64,000 nucleotides of DNA from NCBI GenBank assembly GCA_020439995.1, contig JAGROY010000122.1, positions 1 through 64,000 on the forward strand, in the 5' to 3' direction. Below are positions 9,133 to 17,817 of this stretch, in pieces. The translations under genes were made by a program, and so were the position numbers. The notes beneath the pieces were generated by a model. The model was not told the DNA's origin. It ran no database searches and worked only from the letters and a program-made list of their open reading frames with translations. This DNA comes from Verrucomicrobiia bacterium. Lineage in GTDB: Bacteria; Verrucomicrobiota; Verrucomicrobiia; Verrucomicrobiales; DEV007. How positions within the stretch are numbered: the stretch's first letter is position 1; the number at the start of each line of letters is the position of its first letter.

Positions 9133-9439
9133 GGCCGGAGAATATTACCATACCCCCTGCTGCGCAAACAGAATCCGCGACTTAGCTGAGTCCCCCGATC
9201 GAGTACCGCTATCGCCCCCGCCAGTGAGCGGTGTCAGACTCACAACTACAAGAATGGCTAAAAAGTTGTCAGCGTTAATGATAGAGAGCTACGTCCGTAC
9301 ACCTCGCCGATTCGTGGCTCTAGAGAGTCGTTGAACTACTGTGATCCCGACCGCGCGCCCTCCGATTTTGACCAATACAACCTAATTTCTTGCGAAATCG
9401 CCGGGAAACGCCATCTCTAGGTCAGCTCCGGCCCCATCC
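9133..9439. other. Divergent intergenic region, ribH / RND exporter
   Basis: This 307-bp spacer separates two divergent genes and must contain both promoters. I see no tRNA, FMN riboswitch core or strong hairpin. An AT-richer patch (TATGGTAATATT, read on the minus strand) lies just upstream of ribH. TTGACC near 9368 on the plus strand is an isolated -35-like hexamer without a convincing -10. A short plus-strand frame from 9131 was not accepted as a gene. Confidence 0.5.
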
Positions 9440-11971
9440 ATGCCGCCCAGACCACTACTCCCCAGAATACTCATCCTTTTAAGCGTCAGCGCATTGCTTG
9501 GACTCTTGACGTACGTGGTCGTACACAATCTGAAGTTCAATGCCAATCCGCTAGACCTACTCCCAAAGAATCTTCCCGAAGTCGCCGGGCTGAAAATCTA
9601 CCAAGACTCGTTCGCGTCTCAACACGACATCATCGTAGCTTTGAGACCGAAAAACCCGGCGGATGGCGAACTGGCAGCGCGCTCCCTGGCCGAAGCTCTG
9701 GAACCGCTCGTTCCCACAGACATTCACAGAATCTCCTGGCGCCAGCCGTTTTTCGCCGATGCTCCTGGACTGGCGGAAACGGAAGATCCCACGTTGGACC
9801 CGACATTGGAGCCGATCGATGAGTCCGCAGAAGTTCTTAACCCCGATGCCGGTGAGCTGATCTCTTTCGTCTGGATGAACCAGCATCCCGATAAAATGGC
9901 CCAGCTGGTGGAGAAACTCAGTGAAGGCTCGTCCGCCAGGCTGTTCGAAGAAAACCTGAGCGCCCTTGAAAACGCGATGACCGCTGACGACATGGCGAAG
10001 GCGGGTTTTGGCTACGATCCCCTGGGACTCCTGCATCCCCCGGAGCAGGACAATGTCCGCTTCGAAGACGGCAACAGCAATCGCATCCGGTTTGCAACCG
10101 AGGACGGCACGCTACGAGTGGTGCTTATCGAAGCTGCGGGCAAAAACATGTACGACTACAGACGCACCAGCGCCTGGGCCGAACGCATCCGAACTGCGGT
10201 AATCGCCTGGCACGAAAACTCGCCCTATAAGGATTCGATCGCGGTCGAAGTCACGGGGCGTGCTCCCTACATCGCGGAAGTTTCGCTGGCCATGGTCAGC
10301 GAGATGAACACCTCTATTTTCGTGACCGCAGGCATTATCCTGGCGCTTTTCTGGATCATGTATCGCCGGATTTTGCCGCTGGTCTATCTGATGGTGGCGC
10401 TGTTCATCACTTTTGTACTAACGTTAGGAATCGGCGGACTTATTTTTTCAGAATTGAGCGCGATGAGTGTCGGCTTTGCCGCGATTCTGATTGGTCTCGC
10501 CGTCGACTACGGGTTCGTGATTTTTCAGGACTCGATCGAAGAAGAAAGCACGTGCCCCCGAGACCTCAGGCGGAGGCTTTTCCGGCCGATTGCGTGGGCG
10601 GCTCTGACCACAGTGGTGGTTTTTCTGGGGCTCAACTTGAGCAGCTTGCCAGGCGCGGCACAGCTTGGCACAATGGTAGCGATTGGAATCACCGCCGGAG
10701 CGACAACGATGCTGCTCCTTTTCACCTGGCTGATCAGCCGGTTTTGTCGCAAACCGCCAGCACACGCGCCAGCGATCGTGGACGACGGCATCGAAGGCGC
10801 CCCATGGCCCGGGCGTCGGGGAATCGCTCTGGTTACCGGCACTATTATCGCGATTTCGGTTACCGTCCTCACTATCAACGGTCTTCCCGTGATCACAAAA
10901 TCCCCAGATGCTGTGCGCCCGCGATCGAGCAAAATCTGGAAAGGCTACGAGGAGATCATGGATCGCCTCAGCAGCAAAGCCGATTCGATCATGGTTATCG
11001 CCGCAGGGGCAGACAAGACGGCTGTGGCCGAGCGCCTGCAATGGATTGAACAGGAGGTGCTCCGGATGAAGCAGGACGGCCTGGCGGTGGACAACTGGAT
11101 GCTGCCGACCGCCCTCTGGCCACACCCTGAGAGATTGCGTGCCAACGTGGCGAATGCCCGGATTCTGGCAGGCATGAAAGACCGGTTGAATGACGAGGCC
11201 GCTGCTGCGTTCTTCGATGAGACCTCGATGCGCTTCACCAATGAGGTTCTCGACTCCTGGGGGAAATTTGCCGATGTGGGTGATCAGGCATTTCCTCACA
11301 ATGCAGTCAGCCAGTGGATCACGGACAAGGTGTTTTCATTCGATGGAAACGAGATGGCGGCAGCGGGTAGCATCCGTCTCACCAATGGCTGCACAGACGA
11401 GCAAGCGGAGGCAATCATCGAGAGACTGACCGTAGGGAAGAATGGCGATGTCAGTGGCGTCTATCTGGCGAACTGGAATCACCTGAGTCCGGCAATCGGA
11501 CGCCTCATTCAACACGATTTCTACTACACGATTTTGCCGATTGCCGGGGTCATCGTTCTCATGTTGTGGGTAGTGTTTCGCGACACGAAAGGAACGCTAT
11601 TGTCCATCGCGACCCTTGGAGTGAGCGGGCTGTTGCACCTGACCTTCATGTCGCTACTGGGAGCCGAGTGGAACATTATCAATATCGTTGCGATCCCACT
11701 GCTGCTCGGTGCCGGGCTCGACTACAGTATTCACATGCAACTGGCGATCCGGCGCACTGGCAATGCTCGGCTGTCCCAGCACAATCTTGGCCGCGCCCTG
11801 CTGCTCTGCGGGGTTTCCACTGCCGTTGGTTTTGGCTCGCTCGCGTTTTCGAGCAACACCGGTCTGTCTACACTGGGGATCGTTTGTGCGATGGGAATTC
11901 TGACCACCATGCTTGTCTCCGTCTTCCTTCTCCCCGGCTGGTGCAGCATCGGAAACCGGAAGGTTTCCTGA
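9440..11971 (+). CDS. RND superfamily exporter (MMPL / COG4258-like)
   Basis: An 843-residue protein with the RND two-fold layout. TM1 is near residues 8-28, a large periplasmic loop follows to about 285, then a TM2-6 cluster, a second TM near 475-495, a second periplasmic loop, and a TM8-12 cluster at the C terminus. Each membrane half carries the RND helix with an acidic residue: GLAVDYGF in the first and GAGLDYSIHM in the second. Such proton-driven proteins usually export lipids or hydrophobic compounds; the FNANPLDLLPKNLPEV opening after TM1 is typical of predicted exporters of this group. It is monocistronic as far as visible. Substrate unknown; HpnN-like hopanoid transport is one option, but no hopanoid genes are nearby. 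Confidence 0.82.
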   Translation: MPPRPLLPRILILLSVSALLGLLTYVVVHNLKFNANPLDLLPKNLPEVAGLKIYQDSFASQHDIIVALRPKNPADGELAARSLAEALEPLVPTDIHRISWRQPFFADAPGLAETEDPTLDPTLEPIDESAEVLNPDAGELISFVWMNQHPDKMAQLVEKLSEGSSARLFEENLSALENAMTADDMAKAGFGYDPLGLLHPPEQDNVRFEDGNSNRIRFATEDGTLRVVLIEAAGKNMYDYRRTSAWAERIRTAVIAWHENSPYKDSIAVEVTGRAPYIAEVSLAMVSEMNTSIFVTAGIILALFWIMYRRILPLVYLMVALFITFVLTLGIGGLIFSELSAMSVGFAAILIGLAVDYGFVIFQDSIEEESTCPRDLRRRLFRPIAWAALTTVVVFLGLNLSSLPGAAQLGTMVAIGITAGATTMLLLFTWLISRFCRKPPAHAPAIVDDGIEGAPWPGRRGIALVTGTIIAISVTVLTINGLPVITKSPDAVRPRSSKIWKGYEEIMDRLSSKADSIMVIAAGADKTAVAERLQWIEQEVLRMKQDGLAVDNWMLPTALWPHPERLRANVANARILAGMKDRLNDEAAAAFFDETSMRFTNEVLDSWGKFADVGDQAFPHNAVSQWITDKVFSFDGNEMAAAGSIRLTNGCTDEQAEAIIERLTVGKNGDVSGVYLANWNHLSPAIGRLIQHDFYYTILPIAGVIVLMLWVVFRDTKGTLLSIATLGVSGLLHLTFMSLLGAEWNIINIVAIPLLLGAGLDYSIHMQLAIRRTGNARLSQHNLGRALLLCGVSTAVGFGSLAFSSNTGLSTLGIVCAMGILTTMLVSVFLLPGWCSIGNRKVS

Positions 11972-11982
11972 TCGTCGAAGAG

Positions 11983-13935
11983 CTATTGAATCGCTCCCAG
12001 TCTTGGCACATCACGCAGTTGAAATTCAACCCGGCGCCGCTTCCAGCTGGGCCCGACTTCTTCATCCGCGCCCTCACTGCCATTCTCATCGACCACCATA
12101 CGCTCGGGTTCGATACCAAGTCCCACCAGGTAAGATTTAACGGTCTCGCAGCGCTTTTTGCTCAGATAGAGATTGTATTCTGCGTTTCCCCACTTGTCGC
12201 AGAAGCCACGAATAATTAGATCTTTCCCGGGATTCTGCGCCAGAACACTATTCACCGCCCGCAGCTTTGAACGCTCGGAACGTCGGATTGCAAAACTGTT
12301 GATACCAAAATACACGATCGAATCCTCCAGCTCGGTTGCGGGAGCATCCATCGCTGCCCCTCCGGGCAGTGGCTTGCGCAGTTCGAATTCTTCGGAAGAT
12401 GCGATCGGCGTCCGGGGAGCCACACGCTGCAACTGCATTTCCACTCGGCGCTTCTTCCAGCTCTCTTCGTTGGGGTCTCTAGACATGAGAGCCTCGGACC
12501 AAGGCTCAATTATCACCTGCTCCTCTTTCACGCCGTGCATGCGCAGAATCTTGCGCACCGAACCGCAGCGCAAATTTGCAAGTTCCTGGTTCATCCTGGC
12601 ATTCCCTCCCTGATCCGTAAAACCGCGAAGCACGACTCGGTAATCGCTTTCAGCAGCCAGCGCAGTGCCCAGCTTTTTTAAATTGCTGATGTTCTCAGTG
12701 CCTAACATTGCGCTGTTAATTTTGAAATAGATAACGGTTCCCTCAATTTTTTCCCGAAGCGCCGCATCAACCGATCCGCTACCGCCAGCAACGGAGGGCA
12801 GCGATACTGGCACCATCGGAGCAGCTGCCACCGGTTTGGCAGCGGCGGCGATGATTCGCAAAGCACCGGCCTCCGCCACATGGATGTTGTTTGTCACCTC
12901 AAAGTCTGAAGCTGGAAAAAGACCGGCAATTGCGCTGTCGATCTCCCGGCATCCGCGTTCGGACACCGCTTCGACAACTGCGGTGACGACATTGTTTTCG
13001 ACTCCGATTTTGGCGGTCATCGCGTAGCTGAAGAATCTGCGGCTCGCTTCCGCGATCTGCTGATACCATTCGCCATCCGCAAGACTACCATCGATCTGCA
13101 GTTCGTCTGCAACGGTCACGGACGCTGGGACGATCGAGTTGAGATGGTTCATCAGTGCCGCCTTAGCAGCAACGGTAGGCAGGGCACCGGTCACCCGCAG
13201 GGAATCGGGCGCAACGAAAAGAATGGTGGCGAAGGCTGGTTTTCTATCTGAAACGATCCCCAGACGATTCTCAAAAAAGGGAAACGCGGCTCCTAAGTGG
13301 GAGACTGTAAGCCCCCCAAGCCGTTCCCGATCCATCTCGCTGGCTACGACTCCGCCCAGCGCAACCCGATTGTCCTGAATCGTCAAGCGGCATCCTGGCG
13401 CATCATGAATGAATTCAGGCACGTAGGCCAAAAGAGCATCCTCCCAGGGAACACTGCCAAGCTCCCGGTGAACTTGCAGGCGGTCGTCGATGCTGCTTCC
13501 CTCCGGCACCGCCGCACGCAACACCGGCCGCAGGCGCTCTACTAGCGAAGCAGTCAATCGCCCCTCCACCCGAACAGATCCTGACCGCAGTGTAGAAATG
13601 GACAATGCTGCCGGCTCCCTGAACTGCAGCCCGTTGTAGAGCTTGCTCACCGCCTCCAGTCCGGCGAACTCTCCCCTTTCTATACTGGTGATCGCAGCAG
13701 CGGTCTTTTCCAGCAGACTCCGGGTACCGATCTTTCCATGCACAATACCCTCGGTGCCAACGAAGGATACTTTCCAATCTGCCTCATCCCGTAATTCTGG
13801 AACCGCCCTGAGCAGGGCGGCTGTCGATTTCAAAGTAAGTGAGCCCTCGACCTGGCCTTTGCGCAGAGATGCTACCCCCACAAAGAGACCTGTGAGAACG
13901 AGAACGATGACGATTATTCGAGTGGCCGTTGGCAT
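11983..13935 (-). CDS. Cell-envelope protein with two tandem OmpA-like peptidoglycan-binding domains
   Basis: About 650 residues from ATG 13935; an upstream TTG at 13977 is less likely. One TM helix lies at residues 5-22. Next come several degenerate BON-like repeats (patterns of GxVxVEGRLTA and DNRVALGGVVAS), an arrangement recalling the mycobacterial OmpATb/ArfA N domain. Two OmpA C-terminal-like domains follow in tandem: the first around VIYFKINSAMLGTENISNLKKL...RGFTDQGGNARMNQELANLR, the second around VYFGINSFAIRRSERSKLRA...RGFCDKWGNAEYNLYLSKKR. Both keep the Asp and Arg positions that bind diaminopimelate in OmpA/Pal domains. Duplicate OmpA domains on one chain are unusual. Its likely role is an anchor between the inner membrane and peptidoglycan. 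Confidence 0.8.
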   Translation of the reverse strand: MPTATRIIVIVLVLTGLFVGVASLRKGQVEGSLTLKSTAALLRAVPELRDEADWKVSFVGTEGIVHGKIGTRSLLEKTAAAITSIERGEFAGLEAVSKLYNGLQFREPAALSISTLRSGSVRVEGRLTASLVERLRPVLRAAVPEGSSIDDRLQVHRELGSVPWEDALLAYVPEFIHDAPGCRLTIQDNRVALGGVVASEMDRERLGGLTVSHLGAAFPFFENRLGIVSDRKPAFATILFVAPDSLRVTGALPTVAAKAALMNHLNSIVPASVTVADELQIDGSLADGEWYQQIAEASRRFFSYAMTAKIGVENNVVTAVVEAVSERGCREIDSAIAGLFPASDFEVTNNIHVAEAGALRIIAAAAKPVAAAPMVPVSLPSVAGGSGSVDAALREKIEGTVIYFKINSAMLGTENISNLKKLGTALAAESDYRVVLRGFTDQGGNARMNQELANLRCGSVRKILRMHGVKEEQVIIEPWSEALMSRDPNEESWKKRRVEMQLQRVAPRTPIASSEEFELRKPLPGGAAMDAPATELEDSIVYFGINSFAIRRSERSKLRAVNSVLAQNPGKDLIIRGFCDKWGNAEYNLYLSKKRCETVKSYLVGLGIEPERMVVDENGSEGADEEVGPSWKRRRVEFQLRDVPRLGAIQ

Positions 13936-14056
13936 TTTTCCGATGCACCGGATGTGCGATTGGCGGAACAATACCAATTTTTATAAAAAACGTCAACAGC
14001 TGGAATCATTTTCAAGAATTCGTCCAGAATCTGGGGCTTAGTTGCTTGAAATCGGG

Positions 14057-16753
14057 TTAGTAGCCCAGCCCCAAGTCAAGAATTACGCGAAATCCAAGGT
14101 TCGACCATTGAGCATCAGCAGATAATAGATCCTCACGGTCGAGGCGCATAATGGTCTTGTAGGAATCGGACTGGTGCATGTCTAGTCCCCATGCCCCCCC
14201 TCGAACGACATGCAATGTATTCGCGTCACTCCCTGCAATTTCGTCCTGGCACCATTCCCGCACGTTTCCGCCTAGATCAGCAATCCGGCTTCCTCGGAAA
14301 CTGCCGACGGGACTCGTTGCCGCATAGCCGTCGTGATAATCAAGCCATTTGCCCTGCACATTTCGCTTTATCTGATGCGGAAAATTCTCAGTCAGCTCAG
14401 TCGCTGGCCATTCTGTCCCCCAGGCATAGACCTTGCGATTCGTGCCAGTCAGGATTCCAGCTGCCACGCTCCACTCCGACGAAGTGGGAAGTCGGTAAAA
14501 GGCCTGCGGCCCTATTTCACCGGCTGCCCGATCGCGATTGGTCAGCCATTTGCAAAATGACTCCGCATCACGATGATTAATGCCGATCACCGGATGGTCA
14601 TCTTGTTGTTCGAACGGCGGGTTATCCCACGAAATGTTTTCGATTGGGCCCCAGGTTTCATCGCTGAGGAGAGTGATCATTCCCTCGGGCACTTGAGTCG
14701 CAGTAGCCTCAACGTATTCCCTGAAATCCCTGCGGCGGACTTCCCAATGGGAAAATAGAATGGTTCCGCCAACAAGAACAGGATCGAACCTCAGGCCGGT
14801 ACGATTGAGCCAGCCCCGTCCCGGCTTGGGTGGCAAAATCCTGTTAGTTGCAGAATCGGTGCCCCCAATGTGCGCGCTCTCGAGCATTGGCGAATCGAGA
14901 ATTTTTCCGCCCCCCGTGGGAGCAATTCCCTGAGCGGACAGGATACGCAATGCCGTGCCTTCCAGCGGCGAAAGATCCGTCACGCGAGTATGATCCAGAT
15001 ACAATTCCTGCAGCGGCATTCCTCGCAGCGGAGACAAATCAGAGACAGCCGTGTTGCTCAGGTTCAGATGGGTAACTGGCATGCCATTGAGCATCGAGAC
15101 ATCTGTCAGCGCGGGATTGTTAGACAAGTCGAGGCGCAACTCTGCGTCCCTCTCGTGAATCGAAAATTCAGGTACTGTGCCATCTTCCATTTCGGCTCTG
15201 GCCAACCGTTTTTCCAGGTCTTTCCATGGATCATAGTCCTGCCGGGCGAAGTTTGCCCGGTCCTTTGCTCCAGGGTGTTCGGGTAAAAATCCAGTTGCCT
15301 TAGCCAACTCCATACGCTCACGTGAAAAATCACCCGTCCGGCGCGCCTCAGCGGCCTTGTGCATCGCTTCCTTGTAGCCCTTGGTTCCTACTTCAAGCTG
15401 CTTCGTCAGTGCCTCCACCCTGCGCCAGTCGACGGCATCCGCTTTGTTGGTGGCCTTGGGTATTTTTATCGCCGAAAGATCCAGAGCAACATCGGCATCA
15501 CCCGCTTCGACTGACATCAGAACTGCAGCCTCCAGCGCAGCGGGATCCATTGCCTTCTGCCCGGCCCTGACAGAGCTACGAACCATCGCGGCGGCGATGG
15601 CGACAGCAGCTTCCTTGTCCCCCTTGTCCATCAGCTCGCGCACTTGCTTGAGTTCCTTTGCCTGCTCGGCCGCCAGCGTTTTCGCAGGGCCGCTGCCGTC
15701 TGATGAAACGACAGGCTCCTCATGCTTCATCAGAAACCGAACTGCCATGATCGCACCAATCGAAAGCGTAGAGAGGAGCAGGATAAGAACGATCGCTGGT
15801 ACGAGGCGCTTGGGTCCACTGGTGGAGCCAGCGACTCCTTCTTCCTGTTGTTTCCTCATATAGCGTAGCCCCGCCAGAGGATCATTCTTATTCCCGGTTC
15901 CCACCATCTTCACTTGCTCAGCAAATGCCGCAGCCGAACCGTATCGCTTCTCCCTGTCGGTGTGCATCGCGCACAATACGATATCGTCCGTGCCACGATT
16001 CACATCCGCTCTGCTCGACGGCAAGACGGTAAAACCTCCCGGCGTTTTCCCAACTAGCAAGTGATACGTGATCGCTCCAAGCGTATAGATATCAGAACGA
16101 AAATCAGACGGTTCAGAGGGCACGAGCTGCTCCGGCGCGAGATAACATCTCAGCTGCACCGGACGATGGATCATCGACTGCAGCAACTCTGCATCACTGG
16201 CGAAAAGGGCCTGAACGATGCCAACTGCGGCCAGCTTTACCTCCATCTCCCCACCTTCCTGCTCATCCACTAAGATCCAGCCCGGATGAATGTCACAATG
16301 TACAAATCCCGCCTGATGCGCTGCATGCACCGCATCCGCCGCTTTGCCTACTATTTTAACAGCCTTCGCGGGCTCAATCCGCTCGTTCATTCGACCGAAA
16401 AGCGGTGAGCCTGAAAAATCTTCATAAACCACTGCGATCCAGTCTCCAGAACGATCGACTCCCGCTATGGCAAGAAGCCCCTCATGCTCCACTTCTGCAA
16501 CTTGGATCATGCTCTCCACGAAGGCTTCCCTGTGTTCTTCATCGTGAAACCCATCAGGCTTTACCATGAGGGTAATCCAACGGGAGCCATCTGGAATGTA
16601 GCGGGCCCGGCAGAGCACTGTGTTCCCACAGCTAATTAGGATTTCCGTAATTTCAAAATCCGGAAACACTCCATCCGGAAGAAGTTCTTGCTTAGAAGGG
16701 AACTCTCTGGTCTTCGTCTCTTGTTCTACGTCTGCAATATTTGCCATACTCAC
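14057..16753 (-). CDS. Pseudokinase - TM - leucine-rich repeat - FGE-sulfatase domain protein
   Basis: An 898-residue protein. Residues about 30-285 have a Ser/Thr kinase fold, but the key motifs are broken. The Gly loop reads ISCGNTV. HRDLKPxN is HCDIHPGW (Asp154 kept, Lys to His156, Asn to Trp159). DFG is AVG (residues 176-178, metal-binding Asp lost). The APE motif and DIYTLGAITYHLL remain, so this looks like a PknB-type pseudokinase. A TM helix follows (AIVLILLLSTLSIGAIMAV). Then come an Ala-rich helical region, LRR units (LDLSNNPALTDVSML, LNLSNTAVSDLSPL, LYLDHTRVTDLSPL), and a C-terminal FGE/SUMF1-like domain with RLPTSSEW and DLGGNVREWCQDE. The FGE domain is probably non-catalytic and may bind ligand. 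Probably an envelope sensor; its partner is unknown. Confidence 0.85.
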   Translation of the reverse strand: MSMANIADVEQETKTREFPSKQELLPDGVFPDFEITEILISCGNTVLCRARYIPDGSRWITLMVKPDGFHDEEHREAFVESMIQVAEVEHEGLLAIAGVDRSGDWIAVVYEDFSGSPLFGRMNERIEPAKAVKIVGKAADAVHAAHQAGFVHCDIHPGWILVDEQEGGEMEVKLAAVGIVQALFASDAELLQSMIHRPVQLRCYLAPEQLVPSEPSDFRSDIYTLGAITYHLLVGKTPGGFTVLPSSRADVNRGTDDIVLCAMHTDREKRYGSAAAFAEQVKMVGTGNKNDPLAGLRYMRKQQEEGVAGSTSGPKRLVPAIVLILLLSTLSIGAIMAVRFLMKHEEPVVSSDGSGPAKTLAAEQAKELKQVRELMDKGDKEAAVAIAAAMVRSSVRAGQKAMDPAALEAAVLMSVEAGDADVALDLSAIKIPKATNKADAVDWRRVEALTKQLEVGTKGYKEAMHKAAEARRTGDFSRERMELAKATGFLPEHPGAKDRANFARQDYDPWKDLEKRLARAEMEDGTVPEFSIHERDAELRLDLSNNPALTDVSMLNGMPVTHLNLSNTAVSDLSPLRGMPLQELYLDHTRVTDLSPLEGTALRILSAQGIAPTGGGKILDSPMLESAHIGGTDSATNRILPPKPGRGWLNRTGLRFDPVLVGGTILFSHWEVRRRDFREYVEATATQVPEGMITLLSDETWGPIENISWDNPPFEQQDDHPVIGINHRDAESFCKWLTNRDRAAGEIGPQAFYRLPTSSEWSVAAGILTGTNRKVYAWGTEWPATELTENFPHQIKRNVQGKWLDYHDGYAATSPVGSFRGSRIADLGGNVREWCQDEIAGSDANTLHVVRGGAWGLDMHQSDSYKTIMRLDREDLLSADAQWSNLGFRVILDLGLGY

Positions 16754-16850
16754 TGAAAAATAACGCGTCTAAAAGTGAATCACAAATAGAAATATATTTT
16801 CCATAATAATTATAAATTGACCAAGATCATCATTTTTGGACCTTCTCAGG
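16754..16850. promoter_or_regulatory. AT-rich divergent promoter region
   Basis: A 97-bp spacer between the divergent pseudokinase gene and the hypothetical gene. It is strikingly AT-rich (AAATATATTTTCC and TAATAATTATAAATT) within GC-rich surroundings, which fits two back-to-back promoters. No specific -35/-10 pair is certain. Confidence 0.4.
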
Positions 16851-17483
16851 ATGCTAACCGAGTTTTTGGATCAACTTTTCCAGTCTGGGCAGGTGAAACT
16901 TGCAACGGCACGCCCGCTTGCAGTCGCAGAAACCGGCGCAATCGATCGCCTGAAGCAGGAGGAATCGGCCTGGAGGTCGGATTTCCCTGGAGATGCCCCG
17001 CCGTTTTCACTGGATGCCGCCTACTGGGCGGCGAGTTTGACCTATCGGCTCGCGCAATTCTTTGCTGCCCGCGACCTGCCCGCTGAAGCCGTTCACCGGG
17101 ATCTGTCAGAGCCCTGCCCTGTCAGCAATTCAGATTTGAGCGCCATCTATTCGGTCGATCTCACATTCCGCTACCTGCCCGATATCTACCGGTTGGCAGT
17201 CGCGCGGGCCGCCGCCGATCCTCTGATCGCTGAGCTGATGCGACTGGCAGACAGCTGGCCGCTCTCGTCTCCAGGCATTCCTCCGGGAGAATTTCGGGAG
17301 AGCAGTGTGCAGCACTTCCTCGGCCAGCAAAATTTTGAAAGGCTCTACGTGGACAGAGTGCTCGATGCCAAAGCCTTCGGATTGCTGGACGAGCCCCGTC
17401 TCCAGGCAATCGCAGAGGCCACCTGCGGTACCCATTTTGCCGAGATTCGCGACCGTTTGCCTCGGCCGCCTCTGTCGCAGTGA
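16851..17483 (+). CDS. Hypothetical protein
   Basis: About 210 residues from ATG 16851; a TTG five codons upstream (16836) would extend the frame. Predicted soluble, helical, with no signal peptide. Recognisable stretches are FSLDAAYWAASLTYRLAQFF and DLTFRYLPDIYRLA. Proteins with this look occur in MoxR-ATPase/von Willebrand-A clusters of PVC bacteria, but no such gene is in the window, so the link is only a recollection of context. The 3' end is 9 bp from a convergent small gene. Function unknown. Confidence 0.7.
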   Translation: MLTEFLDQLFQSGQVKLATARPLAVAETGAIDRLKQEESAWRSDFPGDAPPFSLDAAYWAASLTYRLAQFFAARDLPAEAVHRDLSEPCPVSNSDLSAIYSVDLTFRYLPDIYRLAVARAAADPLIAELMRLADSWPLSSPGIPPGEFRESSVQHFLGQQNFERLYVDRVLDAKAFGLLDEPRLQAIAEATCGTHFAEIRDRLPRPPLSQ

Positions 17484-17492
17484 CCGATTCGA

Positions 17493-17750
17493 CTACTTGT
17501 CCTCGATCTGCTTCCAAAGCAGATACGCAGCAGCAGCAGTCAGGCCAAGGCCTAAAAGATTGTTGAGCAGCCCAAAAATTCCTGCGTCCACGTCCTCAAG
17601 CTCATCGGAAGAAGCGATCTGAGCCTGATTTAACTCGCTCACTTCATCTGCCTGGAACGGCTGCTTCTTAACCGGGCCCGCAGTTGCCTGGCAAACGGTC
17701 AGCCCAAGGGCAACTAGAGTTGTAATGGCCGCAGCCTTATGGGGAATCAT
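17493..17750 (-). CDS. Small exported/membrane protein
   Basis: An 85-residue protein. A cleavable signal peptide is likely (hydrophobic TTLVALGLTVCQATAG, cleavage after residue 25 or so). An acidic middle (SDELEDVDAG) is followed by a C-terminal TM helix (LLNNLLGLGLTAAAAYLLW) ending in a short charged tail. The topology suggests a periplasmic stub anchored at its C terminus. No family recognised. It follows the DUF1501 gene at 17818 on the same strand after a 67-bp gap. Confidence 0.6.
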   Translation of the reverse strand: MIPHKAAAITTLVALGLTVCQATAGPVKKQPFQADEVSELNQAQIASSDELEDVDAGIFGLLNNLLGLGLTAAAAYLLWKQIEDK

Positions 17751-17817
17751 GGGCGCAGTAAGCCGCTCTCCGGGTGAAAAGTCAACCTTCCCTTGCGAAA
17801 ACGTAAGGCGCTGGCGG

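Noticed and set aside
9131-9334. Small plus-strand open frame between ribH and the exporter
   Set aside because: No ribosome-binding site, no recognisable product and antisense overlap with the ribH start region; most likely chance.
9133-9439. FMN riboswitch upstream of ribH
   Set aside because: I looked for the conserved FMN aptamer segments on the minus strand and found none.
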